From NCBI RefSeq assembly GCF_014647835.1, contig NZ_BMPY01000001.1, forward strand, positions 286,252-350,251: DNA of 64,000 nt. The letters run 5' to 3'. Made by a program: the position numbers and the translations under genes. The notes below the pieces were generated by a model, which saw only the letters and a program-made list of their open reading frames with translations, searched no databases and was not told the DNA's origin. Positions within the stretch are counted from its first letter, which is position 1. Each line of letters starts with the position of its first letter. This document shows positions 26,701-33,762 of this stretch, piece after piece. Origin of the DNA: Microbispora rosea subsp. aerata. GTDB taxonomy: Bacteria > Actinomycetota > Actinomycetes > Streptosporangiales > Streptosporangiaceae.

Positions 26701-29253
26701 CGCAAGGCGCTGCCCGACCCGGTCGTCCGGGTGAGCGAGGACCTGGCCGAGCCCACCACCGAGACCGAGATCGTGGTGGCCGGGGTCTGGCGGGAGGTCC
26801 TCGGCCTCGACGCGATCTCGATCGACAGCGACTTCACCGCGCTCGGCGGCCACTCGCTGCTGCTCATCCGCATGGTCGCCAAGCTGCGCCAGGCCCTGCC
26901 CGCCGACGGCTACCAGGTGACCGTGCTCGACGCGATCGCCAACCGCACCGTACGGGAGCTGGCCGCGCTGATCGACGCCGCGGGCGGCGCCGCTCCGGAG
27001 AGCGCCGTCGAGGAGGGCCCGCGCGGCCTGCTGGTCGAGCTCACCCGGCCGGTCAAGACGCCGACGCTGTCGCTGGTGTGCGTGCCGTACGGCGGGGCCA
27101 GCGCGATGGTCTACCAGCCGCTGGCCGACGCGCTGCCGGACGGCCACTCGCTGTTCGCGGTCGCCCTGCCCGGCCACGAGCTGGGCGTCGAGGAGAGCAC
27201 GATCCCGTTCCACGAGGCCGCCCAGCGGGTCTGCGACGAGGTGCTGGAACGGGTGCGCGGCCCGGTCGCGCTGTACGGCCACTGCGTCGGCAGCGCGCTG
27301 ACCGCGGAGATCGCGCGCAGGCTGGAGGCGGCCGGGCGGCGCGTCGAGGCCGTCTACATGGGCGGCAGCTTCCCGTTCGCCACGCCCACCAAGGGCCTGA
27401 ACGGCCTGCTCGGCCGCATCTTCCGCAGCGAACGGCTGGACAACGCCAACGCGCACGCCAACTGGCTCCGCGCGATGGGCGCCGACCTGCAGGACCTCGA
27501 ACCCGAGCAGGTCGACCACATCATCCGCACGATGCGGGTGGACGCGCGGGCCGGGGAGGACTACTTCAGCGAGCTCGTGGAGCGGCAGAGCCCACAGCTG
27601 CGCGCCCCGGTGATCTCGATAGTCGGCGACCGCGACGCGCTGACCGACTTCTACCAGGAGCGCTACCGCGACTGGCACTGCGTCTCCGAGACCACCGCGC
27701 TGGTGGTCCTGGCGGAGGCCGGCCATTACTTCCTCCGCTACCGCACCGAGGAGCTGGCCGAGATCGTCACGACCACCCACATCGCCGTGGAGCGCCCGCG
27801 GGAGTGGCGCGTCCCCGCGCCCGGCGACTCGGCCACCTGGTGGCGGCAGGCGCTGTCCGCCGACCGGCGGGCCGACGCGGCGGGCCCGCGGCCCAGCCTC
27901 GGGCGCTTCTTCACGGTCGCGACCGGCCAGATCGTCTCCATGATCGGCGCGGTGATGACCGAGTTCGCCGTGCCGATCTGGGCGTACCTGCAGAGCGGCT
28001 CGCTGGTGCAGTTCGGCCTGTTCGCCATCATCGGGCTGGTGCCGGGGCTCGTCCTCGCGCCGCTGATCGGCGCGCTCGTCGACCGATATGACCGCAAACG
28101 GGCGATGCTGGCGGCCGACGGCATGTCGCTGGCGGTGCAGGCCGCGCTGCTCGCGCTGATGGTGGGCGACACGCTGAGCATGCCCTTGCTGTACGGCCTG
28201 CTCGTGGTGCTGTCGATATCGGTGACCCTGCAACGGGTGGCCTGGCAGTCGGCGGGCCCGCAGCTCGCGCCCAAGCACTACCTGCACCACGTCGGCGGCG
28301 TCGTCCAGCTCGGCAACGCCGTGGCCCAGCTCATGGTGCCGCTGTTCTCCGTCGCCGTGCTCGCGTTGATCGGCATCGATGGCATCCTGACCGCCAACGT
28401 CGTCTGCTACGCGATCGCGTTCGCCGTGACCCTGCTCGTGCGCTTCCCGGCCACGATGGCCTGGCGGCGCCGCGAGACGGTCTCCGCCGAGATCCGCAAC
28501 GGCTTCCGCTACCTGCTGCGCCGGCGGGGCCTGCGCGCGATGGCCTTCACGATGTTCATCGTGAACTTCTTCCTGTTCACCGGGTTCATCATGATCTCGC
28601 CGCTGGTGCTGTCGGTCGGCGAGCTGGCCGACACCGGTCGGGTGGCGCTGCTGTCCGGGATCGGGGCGGTCTGCGGCGGTCTGATCATCGCGGTGTGGGG
28701 CGGCCCGCGCGACCGCCGGATGTTCGGCATGCTGTCGGCCGCCGGGGTGCTCGGAGTCTTCTGCGCCATCGCCGGGCTGCGCCCGTCGCTGATCCTCATC
28801 ACGGTCGGGGCCTTCGGCATGTCGCTGATGATGACGATCAGCGACGGCATCTGGCTGACGATCATCCATTCGAAGGTGCCGCAGCGCTACCACGCCCGGG
28901 TCATCGCGATCAACCGGATGCTCGCGCTGTCCACCCAGCCGGTGGGGCTGGCCGTACAGGCCTGGCTGGTGGGGCTGGTCTTCGAGCCGCTGATGCGGCC
29001 GGACGGCCCGCTGGCCGGCACGGTCGGCAAGGTGATCGGGGTCGGCGAGGGCCGCGGCATCGGCCTGCTGTACGTGGTGTGCGGCCTCGCGATCGCGCTC
29101 ACGATCACGCTGGCCCTGCGGCACCCGGCCCTGAAGAGGTTCGACCAGGAGACCCCGGACGCCGAGCCCGACGACCTGATCGGCCTGGAGGCGCTGCGCG
29201 AGCGGCAGGAGCAGCGGCACGTCCCGCCGCAGCGGGTGCCGTCCGAGCGGTGA
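23749..29253 (+). CDS. Non-ribosomal peptide synthetase-thioesterase-MFS exporter fusion (C-A-PCP-TE-MFS)
   Basis: A single 1834-residue polypeptide. Condensation domain about 50-480, active site HHIACDG at 181-187. Adenylation domain about 505-990: FTSGSTGKPKG from 648, NEYGPTE at 787, catalytic Lys982 in NANGKVDRK. By alignment to GrsA the specificity residues read D-L-P-K-V-A-E-V-G-K, closest to Asn-type codes. Carrier domain with Ser1036 in LGGHSLL. Thioesterase about 1070-1340, TEII-like (VPYGGAS, LPGHE), with Cys1179 in GHCVG instead of Ser, Asp1296 and His1326. From about 1383, a 12-helix MFS transporter (DHA3 type) with motif A (GALVDRYDRKR). GTG 23749 has GAGGAG upstream. It would activate one amino acid, acylate it with the FkbH-borne group, release it and export it. 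The frame is continuous with no stop between TE and MFS. Confidence 0.92.
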   Translation: MTISPTTDNELLIASLSPRRQEALRRLLAARAAKAAAANVITPRGEGPAPCSHEQAQMWLGSRFAEGAPAPNATIGLRLTGPLDLRALTVALDSLVERHEILRTVYEGDGPEPRQVVLAPGPAPLDVVDLRALPEAERERRAREITCRAAVERFDLETGPVHRTTLVRLGDDDHVLMFVCHHIACDGWSVGIILDELTAVYASAREGRPAEVTAPPLQYADYAAWSRRELTGERRERRLAYWRDRLDGASAVELPIAKDGEAAAQGNRSDFHLFTLPEEVLRALREAGGPGTTPFVALLTVFSMLLARYTGQGDLTIATVDGGRRRVELEPVVGCFVNALPLRADLSGNPSFREAAARVRRRLGEALANHLPFSELAAAMSDRDARNFSLSTVGFSLRVFRDQRGRWPGLEASVWEHEVDDFTYDLALLVHLNGTGDPELYLTYQKDRFDADAVVRMAGHYRALAERIAAAPDTPLADLELLTDAERELALGAWNDSARPYPDVALPELLERHAGSDAVAVAFEGRTTTYAELHARANQVAHLLRARGIGPEDTVGVLLDRSPDLIACLLGVWKAGAAYLPMDPKFPAQRVRDMLSIAETPLVLTSAGYAHLFDGVEVVDVCGGLLDGQPRDPVGVPYDIDRLAYVIFTSGSTGKPKGVQVTHRGLVNHVWWAVEDLASQGDGGAPLFGSVAFDLVVPNLWAPLVAGRRVTVLPQDFDMGELGALLVAGGPYSFIKCTPGHLEVLGHQIDARQAAALAGKIVVAGEALPGSMANRWLEMLGPGRLINEYGPTEASVGTCVYPVRDAQLVEVVPIGRPLPNMRMYVLDANRKLQPVGVPGELYVGGVGVTRGYMNRPDLTEERFLPDPFNPGGRMYRTGDRVAWTREGDVAFLGRFDDQVKIRGYRIELDEVRAAVLDHPGVRDAVVAVHAFTPEDKRLVAYYVPAGPEPPDLAEHCAARLPEYMVPSVFVPLEAIPLNANGKVDRKALPDPVVRVSEDLAEPTTETEIVVAGVWREVLGLDAISIDSDFTALGGHSLLLIRMVAKLRQALPADGYQVTVLDAIANRTVRELAALIDAAGGAAPESAVEEGPRGLLVELTRPVKTPTLSLVCVPYGGASAMVYQPLADALPDGHSLFAVALPGHELGVEESTIPFHEAAQRVCDEVLERVRGPVALYGHCVGSALTAEIARRLEAAGRRVEAVYMGGSFPFATPTKGLNGLLGRIFRSERLDNANAHANWLRAMGADLQDLEPEQVDHIIRTMRVDARAGEDYFSELVERQSPQLRAPVISIVGDRDALTDFYQERYRDWHCVSETTALVVLAEAGHYFLRYRTEELAEIVTTTHIAVERPREWRVPAPGDSATWWRQALSADRRADAAGPRPSLGRFFTVATGQIVSMIGAVMTEFAVPIWAYLQSGSLVQFGLFAIIGLVPGLVLAPLIGALVDRYDRKRAMLAADGMSLAVQAALLALMVGDTLSMPLLYGLLVVLSISVTLQRVAWQSAGPQLAPKHYLHHVGGVVQLGNAVAQLMVPLFSVAVLALIGIDGILTANVVCYAIAFAVTLLVRFPATMAWRRRETVSAEIRNGFRYLLRRRGLRAMAFTMFIVNFFLFTGFIMISPLVLSVGELADTGRVALLSGIGAVCGGLIIAVWGGPRDRRMFGMLSAAGVLGVFCAIAGLRPSLILITVGAFGMSLMMTISDGIWLTIIHSKVPQRYHARVIAINRMLALSTQPVGLAVQAWLVGLVFEPLMRPDGPLAGTVGKVIGVGEGRGIGLLYVVCGLAIALTITLALRHPALKRFDQETPDAEPDDLIGLEALRERQEQRHVPPQRVPSER

Positions 29254-29265
29254 CTTCGTGAATGG

Positions 29266-29297
29266 CATACGGGCCGCCGGGTAGGGCGGCCCGTATG
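29266..29297. terminator. Strong hairpin after the NRPS gene, overlapping the next start codon
   Basis: CATACGGGCCGCC (29266-29278) and GGCGGCCCGTATG (29285-29297) form a perfect 13-bp stem with a 6-nt loop, 12 nt after the NRPS stop. It is probably the NRPS terminator. The last three bases are the ATG of the following small gene, so in any readthrough mRNA that start would be hidden. Confidence 0.6.
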
Positions 29298-29600
29298 GAC
29301 GACAAGAAGAACCCGAAGCAGCTCGCCGAGGAGCTGGCGACGAACGCGCAGGACGACCCTCGGTTCAAGAACCGGACGCCCGGCATCCGGGCCACCCGGA
29401 AGGGGTCGGTGGAACAGGCGAACCTCGACGCCGCCGGCATCGTCGGCGGCAAGGGCGTCTCGGGCGGCGGCGCCTCCGGGGGAGGCACGGCCGGGCAGCC
29501 GCCGACCGGCCGGCTCGACGACGACCAGCTCGCCGACACGGTCGCGGGCACCGGCCTGCCGCCCGAGGAGCCGGAGGACGAGGACGAGGGCGACCAGTGA
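29295..29600 (+). CDS. Small hydrophilic protein of unknown function
   Basis: A 101-residue protein starting MDDKKNPKQLAEELATNAQDDP, with a Gly-rich middle (GGKGVSGGGASGGG) and a very acidic end (EEPEDEDEGDQ). No signal peptide, membrane segment or known domain. The ATG at 29295 lies inside the terminator-like hairpin; ATG 29262 is an in-frame alternative that adds 11 residues but lacks a clear ribosome site. Low-complexity, charged proteins of this kind are common and uncharacterised in actinobacteria. Confidence 0.6.
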   Translation: MDDKKNPKQLAEELATNAQDDPRFKNRTPGIRATRKGSVEQANLDAAGIVGGKGVSGGGASGGGTAGQPPTGRLDDDQLADTVAGTGLPPEEPEDEDEGDQ

Positions 29601-29693
29601 TCAGGTGAGCCGGAAGGCGGGCACCCTCAGATCGCGGATCGCGCGTGATCGGTGACCGTCAGCACGACGCGCCTTCCATGTGTCCACGCGTGC

Positions 29694-30071
29694 TCACTCG
29701 CCCGGCTCCCGGAAGCGCGGCGCGTCCGGCGGCGGGCCCGCGGCCTCCTGGGTCAGCGCGTTCAGCGTGGTGTCGCTGGTGATGGCGTGCTCGGCCTCGG
29801 CCGTGTCCTCCAGCGCGGCGATCTGCTCCGGCGGCCCCGCCCTCCCCTCCGCCTCGCCCCGGTTCCGTACGGCCTCCTCGATGGCCTCCAGCATCTCCCC
29901 GTGCCTGTAGGGGCCCTCGGGGATCTCGTTCAGCAGGGCGAGGGTCTCGGACGGCACGTGGATGTCCGCGGCGGCGACGGAGTAGAGGTCGCGGCGCGTC
30001 ACGTGAGAACGATCGCGGAAGATCTCCTCCACGACCTGGCGCAAGCGGTCCATTTCCGCAGGATCAGGCAT
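29694..30071 (-). CDS. Hypothetical protein, 125 residues
   Basis: An acidic soluble protein (MPDPAEMDRLRQVVEEIFRD at the start) with predicted helices around residues 5-80, including VPSETLALLNEIPEGPYRHGEMLEAIEEAVRNRG, and a disordered Pro-rich tail. Good ribosome site (AAGGAG) 7 nt upstream. The middle is faintly like small stress-associated DUF2795-type proteins, but I do not recognise it with confidence. It stands alone on its strand. Confidence 0.65.
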   Translation of the reverse strand: MPDPAEMDRLRQVVEEIFRDRSHVTRRDLYSVAAADIHVPSETLALLNEIPEGPYRHGEMLEAIEEAVRNRGEAEGRAGPPEQIAALEDTAEAEHAITSDTTLNALTQEAAGPPPDAPRFREPGE

Positions 30072-30206
30072 GCCCTTCTCCTTCCGGTCTGTCCCTTACC
30101 CCCCGCTACGCGGAACCCACGCCCGGCTCCCGGCCAGGTTCAGCCGCCCGGCACGGTTGGGCACACGTCGGTATGCTCCAGCTGAGCCGGGGGAGAGGAG
30201 CTGACC

Positions 30207-30353
30207 ATGACGGCGCAACCTCACGAGCCGGGGCACAGACCGACGCCTGAGGAGATCCGCCGCCGCGCCGACCTCGGCGAACCCACCGGCGGCAGCCACT
30301 GGGACGACGCCTTCGAGGCGAGGCTTCGAAGCAGAGCCCCACAGGGACGATAG
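30207..30353 (+). CDS. Short hypothetical protein, 48 residues
   Basis: ATG 30207 follows GGAGAGGAG at the right distance and opens a frame of 48 codons ending in TAG at 30351. The peptide is polar and basic: HRPTPEEIRRRADLGEPTGG then SHWDDAFEARLRSR. It resembles the short companions placed ahead of toxin or PIN-type genes, but the 230 bp after it contain no intact partner on this strand. Real expression is plausible from the ribosome site and codon bias; function unknown. Confidence 0.5.
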   Translation: MTAQPHEPGHRPTPEEIRRRADLGEPTGGSHWDDAFEARLRSRAPQGR

Positions 30354-30583
30354 GTGCTTTCCGTCGACCTCGACCCTGTCGCCCGACGACAGCCGAGGCC
30401 CTGCCGGCAGAGGCGATCAATCCGTTTCTCGAGCTACGCGTGCTGCTGGAGACAGGACGAGCAGCGAGAGGTGCACGTCGTCCGGATCGACTGGCTGGGC
30501 CGAACCCGCCCTCCAGGTCACACTGCCGCGTCACGTACGGCGCGGCCCACATCGCCACTCGGGCGCTCGCCCGGTGAGCCTCG
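30354..30583. other. Intergenic stretch without a recognisable gene
   Basis: Frames here have poor codon bias and no domain signal. The first codons of the plus-strand frame (VLSVDLDPVARR) could be the remains of a gene once coupled to the 48-residue ORF, but it degenerates at once. Confidence 0.4.
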
Positions 30584-31555
30584 TCAGGCGAGCCAGTCGA
30601 GCCACTCGCCGTGGGGGCCGGCCATCGCGAGCGGCTCGCCGTCGAGCGCGGGCAGGTATACCAGCCGCCCTTCCGGCAGGCCGGCCGTCAGCTTGGCAAG
30701 CAGGAAGGGCAGCCGGGTCGAGCCCTCGTTGGAGATCCACCGCACCGGCAGGCCCCCTGCCCGGAGGCTCCGTACGAGCGCCACGAAGCGGTCCCGCGCC
30801 CGCGCGTCCAGGTAAGGCATGACCGCGCTGTGGAAGACGACGACCGTCGCCCCTTCCGGCGCGGCGGCGACGAGATCGGGCAGAGCGGCCAGGGCGTCCC
30901 CGCGCACCAGGCGCGGCGGGTCCCGCCGGGCCATCCGCACCGCCCCGCGCAGGCGCGCCAGCCGGTCCTCCTGGCCCGGCCACACCAGGCACTCCAGCCA
31001 GCGCACGGCGTCGTCGTCGCGTACGTCGATTGGGTCGAGGTCGAGCCCGGCCCGCCACACCACCTCGGGGAGGCGGTCCGGCACCGGCGCTTTCCCATTG
31101 GTCCGGCAGGTGAGCAGGACCGGGCTTTCAGCCGGCCCGATCTCCGGCCCGTCGTCGTATCGGTAGCGGTAGCGGTCCGGGTAGAGGCACAGCCCGGCCG
31201 ACGCGCCCACCTCCACCAGGGCCAGCGGCTGCGGCAGCGCCGCCAGCACCGGCAGCAGGCTCGCGCACCGCCCCGCCTCGTTGGTCTGCGTCCGCCGGGA
31301 GAGCATCGTCTCCCGCACCTCGGCCCAGTGGCGTACGGTCCAGTCCCGGAACCGGCCGAACTCGTCGTACGGCCCGCCGAGGAACCGCACCGCCGCGAGC
31401 AGGAGGTTGGGCTGCCGCTTCGGCTCCGGCAGGCCGTCGATCATGTCGATCAGCCCCCGATCGGCGGCGACCCCGAGGGCGATCGCCTCGTAAGCGGGGC
31501 TGCGCTCCCCGACCTCCCGCTCCGCGAAGTACCGATACCACTCCGCCGTCTCCAC
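30584..31555 (-). CDS. DUF2332 family protein
   Basis: A 323-residue soluble protein matching DUF2332: the N-terminal WYRYFAEREVGERSPAYEAIALGVAADRGL region, NLLLAAVRFLGG, LALVEVGASAGLCLYPDRYRY (a methyltransferase-like glycine loop), and a central VVVFHSAVMPYL. The Rossmann-like segments suggest a possible SAM-binding fold, but no activity is established. Isolated gene on the minus strand. Confidence 0.82.
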   Translation of the reverse strand: METAEWYRYFAEREVGERSPAYEAIALGVAADRGLIDMIDGLPEPKRQPNLLLAAVRFLGGPYDEFGRFRDWTVRHWAEVRETMLSRRTQTNEAGRCASLLPVLAALPQPLALVEVGASAGLCLYPDRYRYRYDDGPEIGPAESPVLLTCRTNGKAPVPDRLPEVVWRAGLDLDPIDVRDDDAVRWLECLVWPGQEDRLARLRGAVRMARRDPPRLVRGDALAALPDLVAAAPEGATVVVFHSAVMPYLDARARDRFVALVRSLRAGGLPVRWISNEGSTRLPFLLAKLTAGLPEGRLVYLPALDGEPLAMAGPHGEWLDWLA

Positions 31556-31627
31556 GCCCGCCTCCCCCGTATCGACGCTTCATCCAATCAGGCCGCATTC
31601 GGGGAGATCGTGCCGGGTTGCCGGGAG

Positions 31628-32278
31628 CTACTGCCGCTTTTCCTCTCTTCCCGCCCGGGCTATCCCGTTGACCAGGAGCCAAACGTTCGTCGAGGGATTG
31701 CGCCCCTTGCGGTTGGGAGCCGTGTGATCCGGGTCAGCCTGCCGGGCACGGCGCTCGGCTCGCTGATGGTCGCGATAGGGGAAATCCGCGGGGAGATGCT
31801 TGTCGTAGTTCGGCAGCCTCGCCGCGAGCTTTCGCTGGATGTCCCTCGTGGTGAGGGCCGCCGGGCAGTCCTGGTAGTGCCATAACAGCCAGATCTCGAA
31901 ACAAGGGCGGGAGATCACCAGATTGATCCCGCTGCCGCGTGCCATGCGGATCGCCTCGTCCAAAGAGGCGTGGTCGTCGACGTCGACCACCGCCCATGTC
32001 TCGTCGTAGGCGAGGAAGGCGTCCCGCTGCCGCCGGGCGGCGCTGCGGGCCTTGTCCCGGCGTCGAACGGCCTCTTTGACCACGCTCAACGGGTCCCTGC
32101 CCCAGCCGTCGACGTCGCAGTGCGCGATATCCACGGGGAGCGCTTTGAAGTGGTCTTTGACCCCGTTGAAGTATTGGACCTCGGTGACGACTCCCTCGCA
32201 GATGACGAGGATGCGTTTCTTCGGGTCTCTCCCGGCCGAAGGCCGTGTGAGGCTCGCGGGACTACGCCGTGGACTCAT
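31628..32278 (-). CDS. RloB-like TOPRIM-domain protein
   Basis: A 216-residue RloB-family protein. The TOPRIM-type acidic residues are visible as ILVICEGVVTEVQYF (Glu near residue 29) and WAVVDVDDH (DxD near 100), followed by the family block SRPCFEIWLLWHY. RloB proteins accompany RloA ATPases, often within or near restriction loci, and related ATPase-TOPRIM pairs are anti-phage nucleases. The start overlaps the end of the ATPase gene by 17 bp, so the two are translationally coupled. Target and trigger unknown. Confidence 0.85.
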   Translation of the reverse strand: MSPRRSPASLTRPSAGRDPKKRILVICEGVVTEVQYFNGVKDHFKALPVDIAHCDVDGWGRDPLSVVKEAVRRRDKARSAARRQRDAFLAYDETWAVVDVDDHASLDEAIRMARGSGINLVISRPCFEIWLLWHYQDCPAALTTRDIQRKLAARLPNYDKHLPADFPYRDHQRAERRARQADPDHTAPNRKGRNPSTNVWLLVNGIARAGREEKRQ

Positions 32279-33572
32279 CCAGGTCGGATCCCATTCTCCG
32301 GAAAATATCGCGGACTTTGTCGAAGTTCACGTACGGAACAGCACCATAACGCCCCTGGAGATAGCCGCGCTCGATGTTCTCATCACTCCTCGGCCGGAAA
32401 TCGGCGAGCGGGAAAACGGTGGTGGCGCCGCTCGCGTCCTTCTCGGTGAACCAGACCTCGTCCCGGCCCAGAATGCCGTCGTCGAGCATGGTGCCGAGCA
32501 GAGTCGTGTCATGTGACGCGAAGAGCAACTGCGCCCCGTTCCGATTGATCTCGGGGTCCTTGAACATCCGGATCAGGGTCGAACTGAGCAAGGGGTGCAG
32601 GCTGGAGTCGATCTCGTCCACCACCAGCACATGACCCGCCAGAAGCGTCACCAAGGTGTGGCCGAGCATGGACAGCCAGACGCGGGTGCCCGCACTCTCC
32701 TCCCCGATGTCGAGGGTGACGTCCGTCCCCGCCCGGCGCAGGCGGATCTCCTTCGCGAACGCCTCCTCATCGATCTCGAGTCGGCCACCGGTTTCGACCG
32801 CGATGTCCCGCATACGCCGGAACGTCTCAAGGACGTCCGGCGCCACTTCGCGCCGAACCACTTCCGCCCTCTCCAGGCCGAGATCGGCCAGCTGCAGGAG
32901 CGTGTTGATTCTTCCGGCTATCTTGGGCTGCTCCAGAAGAGCCATCGTGATCGACAGCCGGACATGCTCATCGGCATGGTCGTGCCGGGCGAAATGAAGG
33001 CGCTTGGTCAAGGTCTCGTAGAGGACGCCCAGCAGCGGGTGATTGTTCGAAGCCGCCGAGGACAGGTACAAAGCGTTTGCTCTGGTGAGTTTCGCGATTC
33101 GCGCGGTCTCTCCCCCCAGCGACCGGCCGAACCGGTAATCCTCGGGGCCGCCGCGTTCGAACAGCGTCCTCGGCCGCCCCGCCGGGAAGGAGTACAACCA
33201 CTCGCCGCGAACGCTATCGTCGTCGACTTCGAAACCATAGGAATAGCGCACTCCCTCGGCGAGGAAATCCACCTCGTAGAAGGAGGGCAGCGCCCGGACG
33301 GTCTCGTCGAGCAGGAACGGACGTCGCGGCACCCCTCCGCCCGGCGCCCACCCCGTGTGTGAGCTCTTCACCGCCCAGTTCATCCACCTCAAGGCGTCCA
33401 GCACGTTGGACTTGCCCGACGCGTTCGCACCGTAGATCCCCGCCACGGCCACGGTTCTGGGGATCTCGGCGCCTCGCGGCCTCGGCTCCCCCCGCCTCGG
33501 CACGGCGACGAACGACAACGTCTGCTCGTCACGCAACGACCGATGGTTGGCAACCCGGAAGCGTAGAAGCAC
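32262..33572 (-). CDS. AAA15-family (RloA-like) ATP-binding protein
   Basis: A 436-residue SMC/ABC-type ATPase. Walker A GIYGANASGKSNVLDAL near residue 50, the signature-like EESAGTRVWLSML, Walker B HVLVVDEIDSSLHP, and the switch histidine in QLLFASHDTTLLG are in the expected order for COG1106 ATPases. GTG 33572 is preceded by AGAGGTGATC. In related systems (RloA/RloB, PARIS AriA/AriB) the ATPase senses infection and controls a TOPRIM effector. It lies in a gene-decay zone, as accessory defence genes often do. Confidence 0.85.
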   Translation of the reverse strand: MLLRFRVANHRSLRDEQTLSFVAVPRRGEPRPRGAEIPRTVAVAGIYGANASGKSNVLDALRWMNWAVKSSHTGWAPGGGVPRRPFLLDETVRALPSFYEVDFLAEGVRYSYGFEVDDDSVRGEWLYSFPAGRPRTLFERGGPEDYRFGRSLGGETARIAKLTRANALYLSSAASNNHPLLGVLYETLTKRLHFARHDHADEHVRLSITMALLEQPKIAGRINTLLQLADLGLERAEVVRREVAPDVLETFRRMRDIAVETGGRLEIDEEAFAKEIRLRRAGTDVTLDIGEESAGTRVWLSMLGHTLVTLLAGHVLVVDEIDSSLHPLLSSTLIRMFKDPEINRNGAQLLFASHDTTLLGTMLDDGILGRDEVWFTEKDASGATTVFPLADFRPRSDENIERGYLQGRYGAVPYVNFDKVRDIFRRMGSDLDESTA

Positions 33573-33762
33573 GAGCGATCACCTCTTCGTAGGAGCGCAA
33601 AAACCCTACAGTTTGGAAGCCCGCTACGGAGAGATTCCCCGGAAACGCCACTTAAACTGCGATCAAACGTCCGCCTGGCTGGGCGCCGGCTCGCCCGCAT
33701 AGCGCGGCGACGGCTCGATAACCGATCGATTTGGGGCGGGTCGGCCGGACATCATTGCGGGC
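33573..33762. other. Intergenic region upstream of the RloA-like gene
   Basis: AT-richer than its surroundings; it presumably holds the minus-strand promoter of the ATPase/RloB pair. No gene or clear repeat is seen. Confidence 0.35.

Noticed and set aside
25564-29268. Very long minus-strand frame antisense to the NRPS gene
   Set aside because: Typical high-GC shadow, rich in Arg, His, Gln and Gly with no domain; the plus strand carries complete NRPS and MFS motifs.
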